A stretch of 64,000 nucleotides of DNA from contig NZ_JAUFPO010000006.1 of assembly GCF_030409235.1 (NCBI RefSeq), positions 186,001 through 250,000 of the forward strand, given 5' to 3'. Positions 41,103 through 51,895 of the stretch are shown one piece after another. Position 1 is the first letter of the stretch. Each line of letters opens with the position of its first letter. This DNA is from Halomonas almeriensis (lineage in GTDB: Bacteria > Pseudomonadota > Gammaproteobacteria > Pseudomonadales > Halomonadaceae). The notes beneath the pieces were generated by a model that saw only the letters and a list, made by a program, of their open reading frames with translations, made no database searches and was not told the origin of the DNA. The translations under genes were made by a program, and so were the position numbers.

Positions 41103-41846
41103 ATGACAACCGATCGTAGAGTGGCCCTGATCACCGGGGCCAGCCGCGGCATCGGCCGCGCCATCGCCCACGAGCTGGGGCGTCAGGGTCGTATCGTCAT
41201 CGGTACCGCTACCAGTGACGCTGGTGCCGAGCGTATCGATGCGGACCTCAGGGAGCACGGCATCGAGGGCGCGGGGCGGCGTCTTGACGTCACCGACCAG
41301 CAGAGTATCGATGGCCTGATCAAGGCCATCGCCGAGGAGTTCGACACCCCGACCATCCTGGTCAACAATGCCGGGATTACCCGGGACAACCTGCTGATGC
41401 GCATGAAGGAAGATGACTGGGACGCGGTCATGGATGCCAATCTCAAGTCAGTCTATCGTGTCAGCAAGGCTTGCCTGCGCGGCATGAGCCGGGCACGCTT
41501 CGGACGTGTCGTGTCGATCAGCTCGGTGGTGGCCACCATGGGCAATGCTGGCCAGGCCAACTATGCGGCCGCTAAGGCCGGCATGGAGGGCTTTACCCGT
41601 GCCATGGCCCGCGAGGCAGCATCGCGCAACATTACCGTCAATGCCGTGGCGCCGGGTTTCATCGCCACCGACATGACCGAGTCGCTTCCGGAAGCGCAAC
41701 AAGAGGCGCTGCTGGGTCAGATTCCCCTGGCTCGCCTGGGACGTCCCGAGGAAATCGCGGCGGCCGTGGGCTTTCTGACCGGCGAGACGGCAAGCTACAT
41801 TACAGGGGAAACCCTGCATGTCAACGGCGGCATGAACATGCGGTAA
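41103..41846 (+). CDS. fabG: 3-oxoacyl-ACP reductase FabG
   Basis: 247-residue short-chain dehydrogenase reducing beta-ketoacyl-ACP with NADPH. TGASRGIGRAIA is the cofactor loop, NNAGITRDNLLMRM the substrate-loop motif, and the catalytic set is Ser in SISSVV with YAAAKAG (YxxxK). The end ITGETLHVNGGMNM is typical FabG. ATG 41103 is preferred: GGAAG at 41093-41097 is 5 nt upstream; an in-frame ATG at 41091 would swallow that site. Confidence 0.96.
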   Translation: MTTDRRVALITGASRGIGRAIAHELGRQGRIVIGTATSDAGAERIDADLREHGIEGAGRRLDVTDQQSIDGLIKAIAEEFDTPTILVNNAGITRDNLLMRMKEDDWDAVMDANLKSVYRVSKACLRGMSRARFGRVVSISSVVATMGNAGQANYAAAKAGMEGFTRAMAREAASRNITVNAVAPGFIATDMTESLPEAQQEALLGQIPLARLGRPEEIAAAVGFLTGETASYITGETLHVNGGMNMR

Positions 41847-41893
41847 TACCGCGGCATGCGGCGGTTGCGTCGACCCGGAGCGGTCTATAAACT

Positions 41894-41918
41894 AACCGCA
41901 GCTTATGGTTGCGGTTTT
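41894..41918 (+). terminator. Weak terminator or attenuator between fabG and acpP
   Basis: A 9-bp stem with one G-T pair (41894-41902 with 41908-41916), TTATG loop and a TTTT end. A TATAAA at 41886-41891 with TTGCGT at 41865-41870 (15-bp spacer) may be an acpP promoter. Partial termination here would let acpP be expressed much more strongly than fabG, as is usual. Confidence 0.5.
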
Positions 41919-41969
41919 GAACCTGCTGGTCATCAAAACGCCTAATGTGAACGACTGGAGTACGTCATA

Positions 41970-42203
41970 ATGAGCACCATCGAAGAGCGCGTGAAGAAGG
42001 TTGTGGCCGAGCGCCTGAACGTCAAGGAAGAAGACATCCAGAACTCTTCTTCTTTCACCGAAGACCTTGGCGCTGACTCCCTGGATACCGTCGAGCTGGT
42101 GATGGCGCTCGAAGAGGAATTCGATACCGAGATTCCCGACGAGGAAGCCGAGAAGATCACCACCGTTCAGGAAGCCATCGACTACGTCAACGCCCACCAG
42201 TAA
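41970..42203 (+). CDS. acpP: Acyl carrier protein
   Basis: 77-residue acidic carrier that holds growing acyl chains on a 4'-phosphopantetheine arm. The prosthetic group site is Ser37 in [12 protein letters not shown]; the rest of the four-helix ACP sequence ([38 protein letters not shown]) is nearly canonical. A good GGAG precedes the ATG. It is flanked on both sides by hairpins that may set its high expression separately from fabG and fabF. Confidence 0.98.
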   Translation: MSTIEERVKKVVAERLNVKEEDIQNSSSFTEDLGADSLDTVELVMALEEEFDTEIPDEEAEKITTVQEAIDYVNAHQ

Positions 42204-42232
42204 GGGCGCGGTCGATTCCGCTTGCTGAAAGG

Positions 42233-42286
42233 TCCGGGCACTGGCCCGGAAAGAGCCGTCCTGCTATGCAGGGCGGCTCTTGTGTT
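42233..42286 (+). terminator. Double hairpin terminator after acpP
   Basis: First hairpin 42233-42239 with 42244-42250 (7-bp GC stem, ACTG loop); second, longer hairpin 42251-42264 with 42268-42281 (14 bp with one mismatch, TAT loop) followed by TGTGTT. The second is a plausible rho-independent terminator. Confidence 0.75.
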
Positions 42287-42369
42287 ATGAAATCCTGTCA
42301 AACATTGCCTGTCGGGCCTGATAATGCCGGCCCCTGAGCCGGGCGTCGGCCCCGCGCGGGCCGTTCTTG

Positions 42370-42431
42370 AATGCCCGTGATGAAGCGCCTGGCCTGTTCC
42401 AATGCCCGTGATGAAGCGCCTGGCCTGTTCC
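42370..42431. repeat. Perfect 31-bp tandem duplication upstream of fabF
   Basis: Bases 42370-42400 and 42401-42431 are identical head-to-tail copies starting AATGCCCGTGATG. They lie in the 330-bp acpP-fabF gap, which otherwise holds the acpP terminator and a TATAAT at 42469-42474 (possible fabF promoter -10 without a good -35). No gene is seen in the gap. Confidence 0.9.
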
Positions 42432-42533
42432 GGGATTCTGGAGGGCGCACAGCGGCGGAAGACTCGGGTATAATGGCTTCATCGTATGCCCCTGGATGGG
42501 CAGCACTGTCTTGAGATGTCTGGAGGAAAGCTG

Positions 42534-43772
42534 ATGGCTCGCAGAAGGGTTGTGGTGACCGGCCTTGGTCTGGTCACGCCGGTGGGGAACAGCGTCGATG
42601 AGAGCTGGCAGAACATTGTGGCCGGCAAGAGCGGCATTGCCCCGATCGAGCACTTCGATGCCAGCAGTTTCAATACGCGCTTCGGGGGGGCGGTCAAGAA
42701 CTTTGATATCAGCCCGTACCTTAACCCCAAGGAAGCCAGAAAAATGGACCTGTTCATCCAGTATGGCGTGGCCGCGGGCGGCCAGGCCATCAGCGATGCG
42801 GGAATCGAGTGCAATGACGACAATGCGCATCGCATTGGTGTGGCCATCGGCTCGGGGATCGGCGGTCTGCCGATGATCGAGCACAACCACAATGCCCTGC
42901 AGAAGGGCGGTGCGCGCCGCATTTCCCCCTTCTTTGTGCCCGGCTCGATCATCAATATGATCTCCGGCAATCTGGCCATTCAGCATGGCTTCCGTGGTCC
43001 CAACATTGCCATCACCACGGCTTGCACCACGGGCACCCACAACATCGGCTACAGCGCCCGCACCATTGCCTATGGCGATGCCGATGTCATGGTCTGTGGC
43101 GGTGCAGAAATGGCCACCACGCCACTAGGGCTCGGCGGCTTTTCGGCGGCCCGGGCACTGTCGACCCGCAACGAGGATCCCGAAGGCGCCAGCCGTCCCT
43201 GGGATCGCGAACGTGATGGTTTCGTCCTTTCCGATGGTGCCGGCGTCATGGTCCTGGAGGAGTACGAGCATGCCGTTGCCCGGGGGGCGACCATCTATGC
43301 CGAGCTCAGCGGCTTCGGCATGAGCGACGATGCTCACCACATGACGGCACCACCCGAGGACGGAAGCGGAGCGGCCCTGTCCATGAGCAATGCCATCAAG
43401 GACGCCGGTATCGCGCCCTCGGAGGTGGACTACATCAATGCGCATGGCACCTCGACCCAGGCCGGCGATCTGGCCGAGAGTCGTGCCGTCGAGAAGGTGC
43501 TTGGCACGGCCTCCCGGGATGTCGCGGTCAGCTCCACCAAGTCGATGATCGGCCACCTGCTGGGTGCCGCCGGTGCCGTCGAAGCCGTCTTCAGTGTGCT
43601 GTCGATTCGTGACCAGGTCGCGCCACCCACTATCAACCTGGAGGACCTCCAGGAAGGCTGCGAGCTGGACTATGTGCCCCTCAAGGCACGTCACATGAAG
43701 ATCGACGTCAGTCTGTCGAATTCCTTCGGGTTTGGCGGTACCAACGGTACGCTGCTGTTCTCGAAGGTGTGA
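42534..43772 (+). CDS. fabF: 3-oxoacyl-ACP synthase II FabF
   Basis: 412-residue condensing enzyme elongating acyl-ACP. The N terminus [18 protein letters not shown], the nucleophile Cys in [12 protein letters not shown], and the two catalytic histidines in [11 protein letters not shown] and [17 protein letters not shown] are present; [12 protein letters not shown] ends the fold. The strong GGAGGAA 6 nt before ATG 42534 fixes the start over an upstream in-frame ATG. Control of chain length and unsaturation with temperature is the family role. Confidence 0.97.
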   Translation: MARRRVVVTGLGLVTPVGNSVDESWQNIVAGKSGIAPIEHFDASSFNTRFGGAVKNFDISPYLNPKEARKMDLFIQYGVAAGGQAISDAGIECNDDNAHRIGVAIGSGIGGLPMIEHNHNALQKGGARRISPFFVPGSIINMISGNLAIQHGFRGPNIAITTACTTGTHNIGYSARTIAYGDADVMVCGGAEMATTPLGLGGFSAARALSTRNEDPEGASRPWDRERDGFVLSDGAGVMVLEEYEHAVARGATIYAELSGFGMSDDAHHMTAPPEDGSGAALSMSNAIKDAGIAPSEVDYINAHGTSTQAGDLAESRAVEKVLGTASRDVAVSSTKSMIGHLLGAAGAVEAVFSVLSIRDQVAPPTINLEDLQEGCELDYVPLKARHMKIDVSLSNSFGFGGTNGTLLFSKV

Positions 43773-43794
43773 TCAGTAGAGTGAGTGTCACCGG

Positions 43795-44667
43795 GTGAGC
43801 TGGCAGGCCGAGCATATCGTTGCCGATGAAGGCGTGCCCTTCGATGACCGAGGCTTGTCCTACGGGGATGGTCTGTTCGAGACCATTCTGGTGCGCGACG
43901 CACGCCCCGTGCTCTGGGACGCGCATCTGGCGCGGCTGAGCCGTGGCGCCGAGCGCCTGGGCATTGCCGTGCCGCCGCGCTCGATGCTGGATGCCCTGCC
44001 TCGCCAGGCGGGGGAGGGGTTGCGGGTCCTCAAGCTGATGCTGACCCGGGGCAGCGGCGGGCGTGGTTATCAACTGCCGGAGAGCCCCAAACCCCGATTG
44101 CGCTGGCATGCCAGCCCCTTCGCGCCCGCCCGGACACGCTGGGCCGAGGGTGTGCGGGTGCGCCACTGTGAGCTGGCACTGGGCATTCAGCCCCGGTTGG
44201 CCGGCCTCAAGCACCTCAATCGCCTCGAGAACGTCATGGCCCGGGCCGAGTGGCAGAACCCGGAGGTCGCGGAAGGCCTGCTGTGCGACAGCCAGGGCCG
44301 TCTCGTCGAGGCCACCTGCATGAACCTCGTCTGGCAGCGCGACGGCTGCCTTGAAACGCCGGAACTATCGCGTTGCGGGGTGGCAGGAACCCTGCGCGAT
44401 GCCTTGTGCCAACGCCTCGGGATTCGTGAAGTGGATGCCTGCCCTGAGGTGCTCGAACAGGCCGAAGCGGTCTGGATCGGCAACAGCGTTCAGGGCATCT
44501 GGCCGGTTTGTCAGCTCGACGACACTCAGGGCAGGGCCCTGATGCACTGGCGACTGGATGGCCGACATCGCGCCCTGCAGGCCGAAGGGCATGCCTTGCT
44601 GGGCTATCCAGTGCCCGGCGATTCAGCCGCGTCTGACCACCCGCCGCATGGAGACTCCCCGACATGA
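43795..44667 (+). CDS. pabC: Aminodeoxychorismate lyase PabC
   Basis: 290-residue PLP fold-type IV enzyme releasing p-aminobenzoate for folate. GLSYGDGLFETILVRD at the N terminus, the PLP Lys in AGLKHLNRLENVMAR and the cofactor loop RCGVAGTLRDAL are diagnostic of the PabC/BCAT fold. The start is a GTG at 43795 with a poor ribosome-binding site; no better in-frame start is present. It overlaps mltG by 4 bp. Placement fabF-pabC-mltG-tmk-holB is the conserved gammaproteobacterial order. Confidence 0.94.
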   Translation: MSWQAEHIVADEGVPFDDRGLSYGDGLFETILVRDARPVLWDAHLARLSRGAERLGIAVPPRSMLDALPRQAGEGLRVLKLMLTRGSGGRGYQLPESPKPRLRWHASPFAPARTRWAEGVRVRHCELALGIQPRLAGLKHLNRLENVMARAEWQNPEVAEGLLCDSQGRLVEATCMNLVWQRDGCLETPELSRCGVAGTLRDALCQRLGIREVDACPEVLEQAEAVWIGNSVQGIWPVCQLDDTQGRALMHWRLDGRHRALQAEGHALLGYPVPGDSAASDHPPHGDSPT

Positions 44668-45668
44668 AACGCCTGATGAAGGCCTTGCCGCTGCTGGTCA
44701 TCGTGGTGGCGCTGGTGGCCGGCGGCGGCTTTCGCTATTGGGAAACCCGACTCGAGGCGCCGCTTGCCATCGATGAAGGGGTTATCTACGAGGTGCCGGA
44801 AGGTGCCGGCTTTCATCGGGTGGTCGCCGAGCTGGGGGAACGTGGCATCATCGCCGATGCCTGGGCCTTTCGCCTGCTGACCCGGCTCGACCCCGACGCC
44901 GTGCCATCGCTGAGACCCGGGGAGTATCGTCTGACGCCCGATATGACGGGCGAGGACATGCTCGAGCGGCTGCGTCGCCACGAGATGGTGTCCTACTCTG
45001 TCACCGTCCCCGAGGGCTGGACCTTCGCCCAGATGCGCGCGGCACTGTCGGATGCTGAAAAACTCGAGCCTGTCACTCAGGGCCTCAGCGATGCCGAGGT
45101 CATGGAGCGGCTGGGGCGGGCCGGCGAGCATCCCGAGGGTCGCTTCTTTCCGGATACCTATCGTTATCGCAAGGGCGTCAGCGATCTCGAGATTCTTCGT
45201 CAGGCGATGAACCGCATGGATGAAGTGCTCAATGAGGTCTGGGCCGAGCGCGTGGATAATCTGCCCTATGCGACGCCCTACGAGGCACTGATCATGGCCT
45301 CGATGATCGAGCGCGAGACCGGGGCGCCCGAGGAACGCGAGCGCATTGCTGGTGTCTTCGTGCGTCGCTTGGAGCAGGGCATGCGCCTGCAGACCGACCC
45401 GACTGTGATCTATGGCATGGGCGACAAGTACGAGGGCAACATCACCCGTTCCGACCTGCGTGAGCCCACGCCGTACAACACCTATGTGATCGACGGCATG
45501 CCGCCCACGCCGATCGCTCTGCCCGGCAGGGCCTCGCTGGAGGCGGCGGTTGATCCCGCCGAGGGCGACGCCCTTTACTTCGTCGCCCGGGGGGATGGCA
45601 CGCATCACTTCTCGCGCACGCTGCGCGAGCACAATAATGCCGTCAATCGTTATATCCGCAATCGCTGA
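44664..45668 (+). CDS. mltG: Endolytic murein transglycosylase MltG
   Basis: 334-residue YceG-family lytic transglycosylase that cuts nascent glycan strands and sets their length. A single N-terminal transmembrane helix (about residues 7-24) anchors a periplasmic domain. The catalytic Glu216 is in MASMIERETG, and PTVIYGMG, PYNTYVIDGMPPTPI and YFVARGDGTHHFS are family motifs. The start overlaps the pabC stop (ATGA). It follows fabF-pabC, linking fatty acid, folate and wall genes in one transcript. Confidence 0.96.
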   Translation: MKRLMKALPLLVIVVALVAGGGFRYWETRLEAPLAIDEGVIYEVPEGAGFHRVVAELGERGIIADAWAFRLLTRLDPDAVPSLRPGEYRLTPDMTGEDMLERLRRHEMVSYSVTVPEGWTFAQMRAALSDAEKLEPVTQGLSDAEVMERLGRAGEHPEGRFFPDTYRYRKGVSDLEILRQAMNRMDEVLNEVWAERVDNLPYATPYEALIMASMIERETGAPEERERIAGVFVRRLEQGMRLQTDPTVIYGMGDKYEGNITRSDLREPTPYNTYVIDGMPPTPIALPGRASLEAAVDPAEGDALYFVARGDGTHHFSRTLREHNNAVNRYIRNR

Positions 45669-47395
<1,727 letters not shown>

Positions 47396-47468
47396 CCGGG
47401 ATCGATCCAAGCGTTCCTGGCTGAGCCCAGCCTTCCTTCATTCAGAATTCAACCGGTGATGATTGCGC

Positions 47469-48296
47469 ATGTTTGTCGATTCCCACTGTCATCTCGACCG
47501 TCTCGACCCCCGAACCCACGAGGGTGACCTCCGGGCCACGCTGGCGGCGGCGCGCGAGCGCCATGTCAGTCAGTTCCTGGCCATCGCCACCACGCTCGAG
47601 GGCGTGCCCGGTCTGGCGGCCATGGCCCGAGAGCATGAGGACGTGGTGATTTCCGCCGGGGTGCACCCCCTGCACGAGGTCCCCGAGGAGCCAAGCGTCG
47701 AGGCGATCATGCAAAGCGCCGATGAACATGGCGCCGTGGGCATCGGCGAGACCGGCCTCGACTATCATTACACGGTAGTGCCGCGGGAGGTGCAGCATGA
47801 GCGCTTCCGCCGCCACCTGATCGCTGCCCGCCAGCTCGGGCTGCCGGTGATCATTCATACCCGTGAGGCGCGCGAGGATACCCTGGCGCTGATCCGCGAG
47901 CATGTCGATCCCGAGGTCGGTGGCGTGCTGCACTGTTTCACCGAGGACCTGGACATGGCACGCGAGGCCGTGGGACTGGGCTTTCATATCTCGCTGTCGG
48001 GCATCGTGACCTTCCGCAACGCCACTGCCGTACGTGGGCTGGCCAGTCAACTGCCCCTGGACCGCATGCTGATCGAGACCGACAGCCCCTATCTGGCCCC
48101 GGTACCGCATCGTGGCAAGCCCAATGAGCCGGCCTGGGTGGTAGAGGTCGCCGAGTGCATTGCCGGCGAGCGCGGCATAAGTGTCGATGAAGTCGCCATG
48201 CAGACCACGGCGAATTTCTATCGCCTCTTCAAGGCCGCCAAGGCCGACGTCTCGAGTGACATGAAGCAATCCTTGACGCAGGCAGGCCTGATCTAG
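47469..48296 (+). CDS. TatD family metal-dependent hydrolase/DNase
   Basis: 275-residue TIM-barrel amidohydrolase of the TatD/YcfH group with nuclease and possibly D-aminoacyl-tRNA-related activity in the family. Metal motifs are complete: VDSHCHLD at the N terminus, GIGETGLDYHY, IIHTREA, HCFTED and ETDSPYL. GGTGAT at 47455-47460 precedes ATG 47469; a TTG six bases earlier is less likely. Its place after holB matches E. coli ycfH. Confidence 0.95.
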   Translation: MFVDSHCHLDRLDPRTHEGDLRATLAAARERHVSQFLAIATTLEGVPGLAAMAREHEDVVISAGVHPLHEVPEEPSVEAIMQSADEHGAVGIGETGLDYHYTVVPREVQHERFRRHLIAARQLGLPVIIHTREAREDTLALIREHVDPEVGGVLHCFTEDLDMAREAVGLGFHISLSGIVTFRNATAVRGLASQLPLDRMLIETDSPYLAPVPHRGKPNEPAWVVEVAECIAGERGISVDEVAMQTTANFYRLFKAAKADVSSDMKQSLTQAGLI

Positions 48297-48318
48297 CCTC
48301 GCCTGAAGGAGCCCGATC

Positions 48319-48879
48319 ATGCATCTGGATTCATTGCTGGCCGATATCGATACCTCCCGCGGTATCCCGCCGGTGGATCAATGGCACCCCGAGCATGCCG
48401 GTGAAATGGATCTGCTGATCGCCGCCGACGGTCGCTGGATCCATGAAGGCGGGGTCATTCAGCGCGCTCGGCTGGTGCGCCTGTTGTCGACGATTCTGCG
48501 CCGCGAGGCGGATGGCGAATACTTCCTGGTCACCCCGGTGGAGAAGCTGCGCATCCGCGTCGAGGACCAAGCCTTTATTGCCGTGGATGCCGAGCGGGAT
48601 GACAAGGGCGACTGGCATCTCGTCACTCAGCTCGGTGATTGGGTCCGGCTCGATGCCACCCATCGCTTGAGCGTGACGCCAACACCGCTTGGCGAATGGG
48701 TGCCCGAGGTGCCGATTCGCTTCGGCCTGGCCGCGCGTCTGGGGCGCAACCTTTTCTACCGCCTGGTCGAGCAGGCCGAGCCCTTTACCGACGAGCAGGG
48801 CGTGGAGTGGCTCGCCCTGGCCAGTGGTGGCGTGACCCAGCCCCTGGGACGCGTGGATGGCGAAGCACCATGCAGCTGA
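48319..48879 (+). CDS. DUF1285 domain protein
   Basis: 186-residue protein of the DUF1285 family, cytoplasmic and of unknown function. Typical segments are PPVDQWHPEHAGEMDLLIAADGRWIHEGGVI, FLVTPVEKLRIRVED and the C-terminal LPLGR-like QPLGRV. No signal peptide, membrane helix or catalytic motif is apparent. It lies 22 bp after tatD and its last 10 bp overlap the helicase start, so it is likely co-translated with the helicase. From memory DUF1285 genes are also near holB-tatD in pseudomonads. Confidence 0.87.
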   Translation: MHLDSLLADIDTSRGIPPVDQWHPEHAGEMDLLIAADGRWIHEGGVIQRARLVRLLSTILRREADGEYFLVTPVEKLRIRVEDQAFIAVDAERDDKGDWHLVTQLGDWVRLDATHRLSVTPTPLGEWVPEVPIRFGLAARLGRNLFYRLVEQAEPFTDEQGVEWLALASGGVTQPLGRVDGEAPCS

Positions 48880-51065
48880 CGCCGGAGCAGCGCGCCGTGG
48901 TGACGCACGCCCGGGGCCATGCCCGGGTGGCGGCGGTAGCCGGGGCCGGCAAGACCACCACCATGGTGGCGCGGGTACTGGAGCTGCTGGATCGCGGTTG
49001 TGACCCCGCGCGCCTGCTGGTGTTGATGTTCAACCGCTCGGCCCGCGAGGATTTTCAAGCCCGGCTCGGCGAGATGGCCGTACCGGGCCAGCGGCTGCCG
49101 GATGTACGGACCTTTCACTCCCTGGGACACCGCCTCAGCCAGAGCCTGACCCGCTGGGGCGTGCTGGCCTCGCGTCAGTTGCTGACCGCCGACTGGCAGG
49201 TCGAGCGCCTGCTGCGTCAGGCCTCGCTGAACGCCCTGGAGAGCGCCCATGTCAGCCGGGAGGCCGCTCTGGAAGCCGACAAGCTCGAGGCGCTCGCGCA
49301 CTTCTGCGGCCTGGTCAAGGCCGAGATGAGTTCGCCCGCCGAGCTCTATCAGCGTCTCGATTTCGGCGAGAACACCGAGCACTTCGTCGAAGCCTTCGAG
49401 CAGGCCGAGACGCTGCTGGCCGAGCATGGCGTCATGACCTATGCCGACCTGATCTATCGTCCGCTCAAGGCCTTGGAAGCCGATGCCGACCTCCGGCGGC
49501 GCGTCCAGGGCTTTCTGGATCATGTCATCATCGATGAGTATCAGGACATCAATGTGGCTCAGCAACGCCTGCTGGCGGTGCTGGCGGGCAGCGAGGCGGA
49601 GGTCATGGCCGTGGGCGATGCCAATCAGTGCATCTATGAGTGGCGCGGGGCCCATCCGGACACCATGCTCGAGAACTTTACCGCGACCTTCGGCACGGCC
49701 CGCGACTACCCGCTGTCGACCACCTTTCGGCATGGCCACGCCCTGGCGCTGGTCGCCAATCACGCCATCGATGCCAACCGGCGGCGGCCCGATCAGCTCT
49801 GCCTGGCGGCGCCGGCCAATCCCGACACGCGACTCTCGGTCAATCAGGGCAGCCAGGCCTTGCTGGACGAGCTGGCCGAGTGGCGCCGTCAGGGCCGCGA
49901 GCTGGCCGATGCCTGCCTGCTGGTGCGCAGCTGGGCGTTGTCGGTGCCGCTGCAGCTGGCGCTGCTGCGGGCCGGTATCCCGTTTCGACTGGCTCGCGAG
50001 GATCGCTTCGTGTTCCGTTTACCGCTGGTCGAGGCGCTGGCGGGCTACCTGATGCTGGCGCAGGATGCCACCCTGCTGCGCGACCCTGCCCATCTGCAGA
50101 CACTGCTCTCCCAGCCCACGCCCTTCGTGCCCCGCGAACGGCTGGCCGCCCTGGCCACGCGGCTGGCCGAGACGCAACACTGGCCGCCGCGTCAGGACCC
50201 GCTGCTCGAAAGCATCAAGCCCCATCAGCGGCGCACGCTCAAGCGCCGCTGGGAACTGCTCTGCGAACTGCCGCGGCTCTCCGCGTGGCCGCCGGCGCGG
50301 CTCTTGCAGCATGTGGTCGAGGCCGTCGAGGCCGAAAAGGTGCTCAAGCGTGCCGCGGCTCGGCGCGACAAGGGCGAGGAGGATGTGCGCCTGCTGGATG
50401 TGTTGATCGAACAGGCCAGCGAGGTGCGTGACCTGGCCGCCTTCACCGAGCTGCTGCGTCGGCCGGTGGAGAATCGCGAGGATGGCGTGCTGATCAATAC
50501 CGTGCATGGCGCCAAGGGGCTGGAGTGGTCGCTGGTGGTGCTGGCCGGGGCCAACGAGGAAGATTTTCCGCACTACACCCGCGACAACCCGCTGAGCCCG
50601 TCGCGCCTCGAGGAAGAACGTCGCCTCTTCTATGTGGCTATCACGCGGGCGCGAGAGCGGCTGGTGATGTTGCACGACGGCGGTGATCACCGCCCCAGCC
50701 GGTTTCTGGGCGAGACCGCCTGGCAGGACGGCCAGCGGGTCGCCGAGCGCCTGGCGGCCGAGGACCTGCAAAGCCCCCTGGCGGTGACGCGCCCGGATCT
50801 GGTGCGCCGGTATCTGGGCGCCGTCGCTCCCCATGCCTCGAGCCTGTCCATCGAGCCCGGCGAGGCGCCCGGGGTGGCCGAGGCTCCACTCGACTATCAG
50901 GTGGGACAGAGACTCCATCATGCGGTATTCGGCCGTGGTGAAATCAGCGAGGTGGGCGGAGACCCCAACAACCCGGTCATCGAGGTCCGCTTCGACCAGG
51001 CCGGTCGGCGACGCCTGATTGCCGGCCGAGCGCCCATCGAACTGCTGGAAGGAGAACAGGCATGA
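48870..51065 (+). CDS. UvrD/Rep-type superfamily 1 DNA helicase
   Basis: 731-residue SF1A helicase. The Q-motif-like MQLTPEQRAVV is followed by Walker A AAVAGAGKTTTMVAR, motif II IIDEYQDIN (DExQ type), GDANQCIYEWRGA (motif III), the motif V region NTVHGAKGLEWSLV and motif VI AITRARERL. The C-terminal part YQVGQRLHHAVFGRGEI resembles the Tudor-like domain of UvrD/PcrA that binds RNA polymerase. It is distinct from canonical UvrD in its divergent middle (2B) part, so the precise repair role is open. ATG 48870 is chosen by homology; it overlaps DUF1285, and its stop overlaps the sulfurtransferase start. Confidence 0.93.
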   Translation: MQLTPEQRAVVTHARGHARVAAVAGAGKTTTMVARVLELLDRGCDPARLLVLMFNRSAREDFQARLGEMAVPGQRLPDVRTFHSLGHRLSQSLTRWGVLASRQLLTADWQVERLLRQASLNALESAHVSREAALEADKLEALAHFCGLVKAEMSSPAELYQRLDFGENTEHFVEAFEQAETLLAEHGVMTYADLIYRPLKALEADADLRRRVQGFLDHVIIDEYQDINVAQQRLLAVLAGSEAEVMAVGDANQCIYEWRGAHPDTMLENFTATFGTARDYPLSTTFRHGHALALVANHAIDANRRRPDQLCLAAPANPDTRLSVNQGSQALLDELAEWRRQGRELADACLLVRSWALSVPLQLALLRAGIPFRLAREDRFVFRLPLVEALAGYLMLAQDATLLRDPAHLQTLLSQPTPFVPRERLAALATRLAETQHWPPRQDPLLESIKPHQRRTLKRRWELLCELPRLSAWPPARLLQHVVEAVEAEKVLKRAAARRDKGEEDVRLLDVLIEQASEVRDLAAFTELLRRPVENREDGVLINTVHGAKGLEWSLVVLAGANEEDFPHYTRDNPLSPSRLEEERRLFYVAITRARERLVMLHDGGDHRPSRFLGETAWQDGQRVAERLAAEDLQSPLAVTRPDLVRRYLGAVAPHASSLSIEPGEAPGVAEAPLDYQVGQRLHHAVFGRGEISEVGGDPNNPVIEVRFDQAGRRRLIAGRAPIELLEGEQA

Positions 51066-51895
51066 GCCATGTCCTGATCAACGCTGCTGAATTGCGCCAA
51101 TGGTTGGCCGGTCCCGATACGCCCCCGCCGCTCGTGCTCGACTGTCGCGCACGACTGGCGAATCAGGATGAAGGGCTCGCGCTCTGGCGTGAGGGGCATC
51201 TGCCCACCAGTCGTCACCTGGATCTGGACCGCGACCTGGCGTCACCGCCCGGGGTGCGCGGTCGGCATCCATTGCCGGAGCCGTCCGCCTTTGCCGCCAC
51301 GCTGCGGCGCCTGGGGGTTAGCCCGCAACGCTCGGTGGTGGTCTACGATGACATGGGTGGCCAACTCGCGGCGGCGCGGGCTTGGTGGATGCTCGCCCAG
51401 TGGGCGGGGCATCCCGCGGTGAGAGTGCTGGATGGCGGCCTGCCGGCCTGGCAAGCGGCGGGCGGTGCCCTGGAGGCGGACGACGGCAGTGGTGAGCCTG
51501 TCGCCAGCGACTGGTCGCCGCGCTTTGATGATGCCGCCCGGGTCGAGGCCGACGAGGTGTTTTCCAGTCGGGCACTGAAGCTGGATGCACGCTCTGCCGA
51601 GCGCTTTCGCGGCGAAGCCGAACCAGTGGACGCGCTGGCCGGGCACATACCCGGCGCACGCTGTCTCCCGAGTGCCAGCAATCTGGATGCGCAGGGGCGT
51701 TTCAAGCCGGCAGCCGAGTTGCGGTCGCTGCTGCCCGGGGCGACGGACGCTATCAGCTACTGCGGCTCCGGCGTTACCGCCTGCCACAACATTCTGGCGC
51801 ACGCCGTGGCGGGGCTGCCGGTACCGCGGCTCTATGTCGGCTCCTGGAGCGAGTGGATTCGCGATCCGGCGCGGCCCATCGCCACCGGGGACTAG
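51062..51895 (+). CDS. sseA: Sulfurtransferase (thiosulfate/3-mercaptopyruvate type)
   Basis: 277-residue two-domain rhodanese. The inactive N-terminal domain contains LVLDCRARLAN, HLPTSRHLDLDRDLA and VVVYDDMGGQLAAARAWW; the active C-terminal domain has the loop YCGSGVTACHN with catalytic Cys234. CGSGVTA is the loop type of 3-mercaptopyruvate sulfurtransferases, which supports SseA, but thiosulfate specificity is possible. The gene starts in an ATGA overlap with the helicase gene, and its end overlaps the convergent small gene by 4 bp. Confidence 0.9.
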   Translation: MSHVLINAAELRQWLAGPDTPPPLVLDCRARLANQDEGLALWREGHLPTSRHLDLDRDLASPPGVRGRHPLPEPSAFAATLRRLGVSPQRSVVVYDDMGGQLAAARAWWMLAQWAGHPAVRVLDGGLPAWQAAGGALEADDGSGEPVASDWSPRFDDAARVEADEVFSSRALKLDARSAERFRGEAEPVDALAGHIPGARCLPSASNLDAQGRFKPAAELRSLLPGATDAISYCGSGVTACHNILAHAVAGLPVPRLYVGSWSEWIRDPARPIATGD

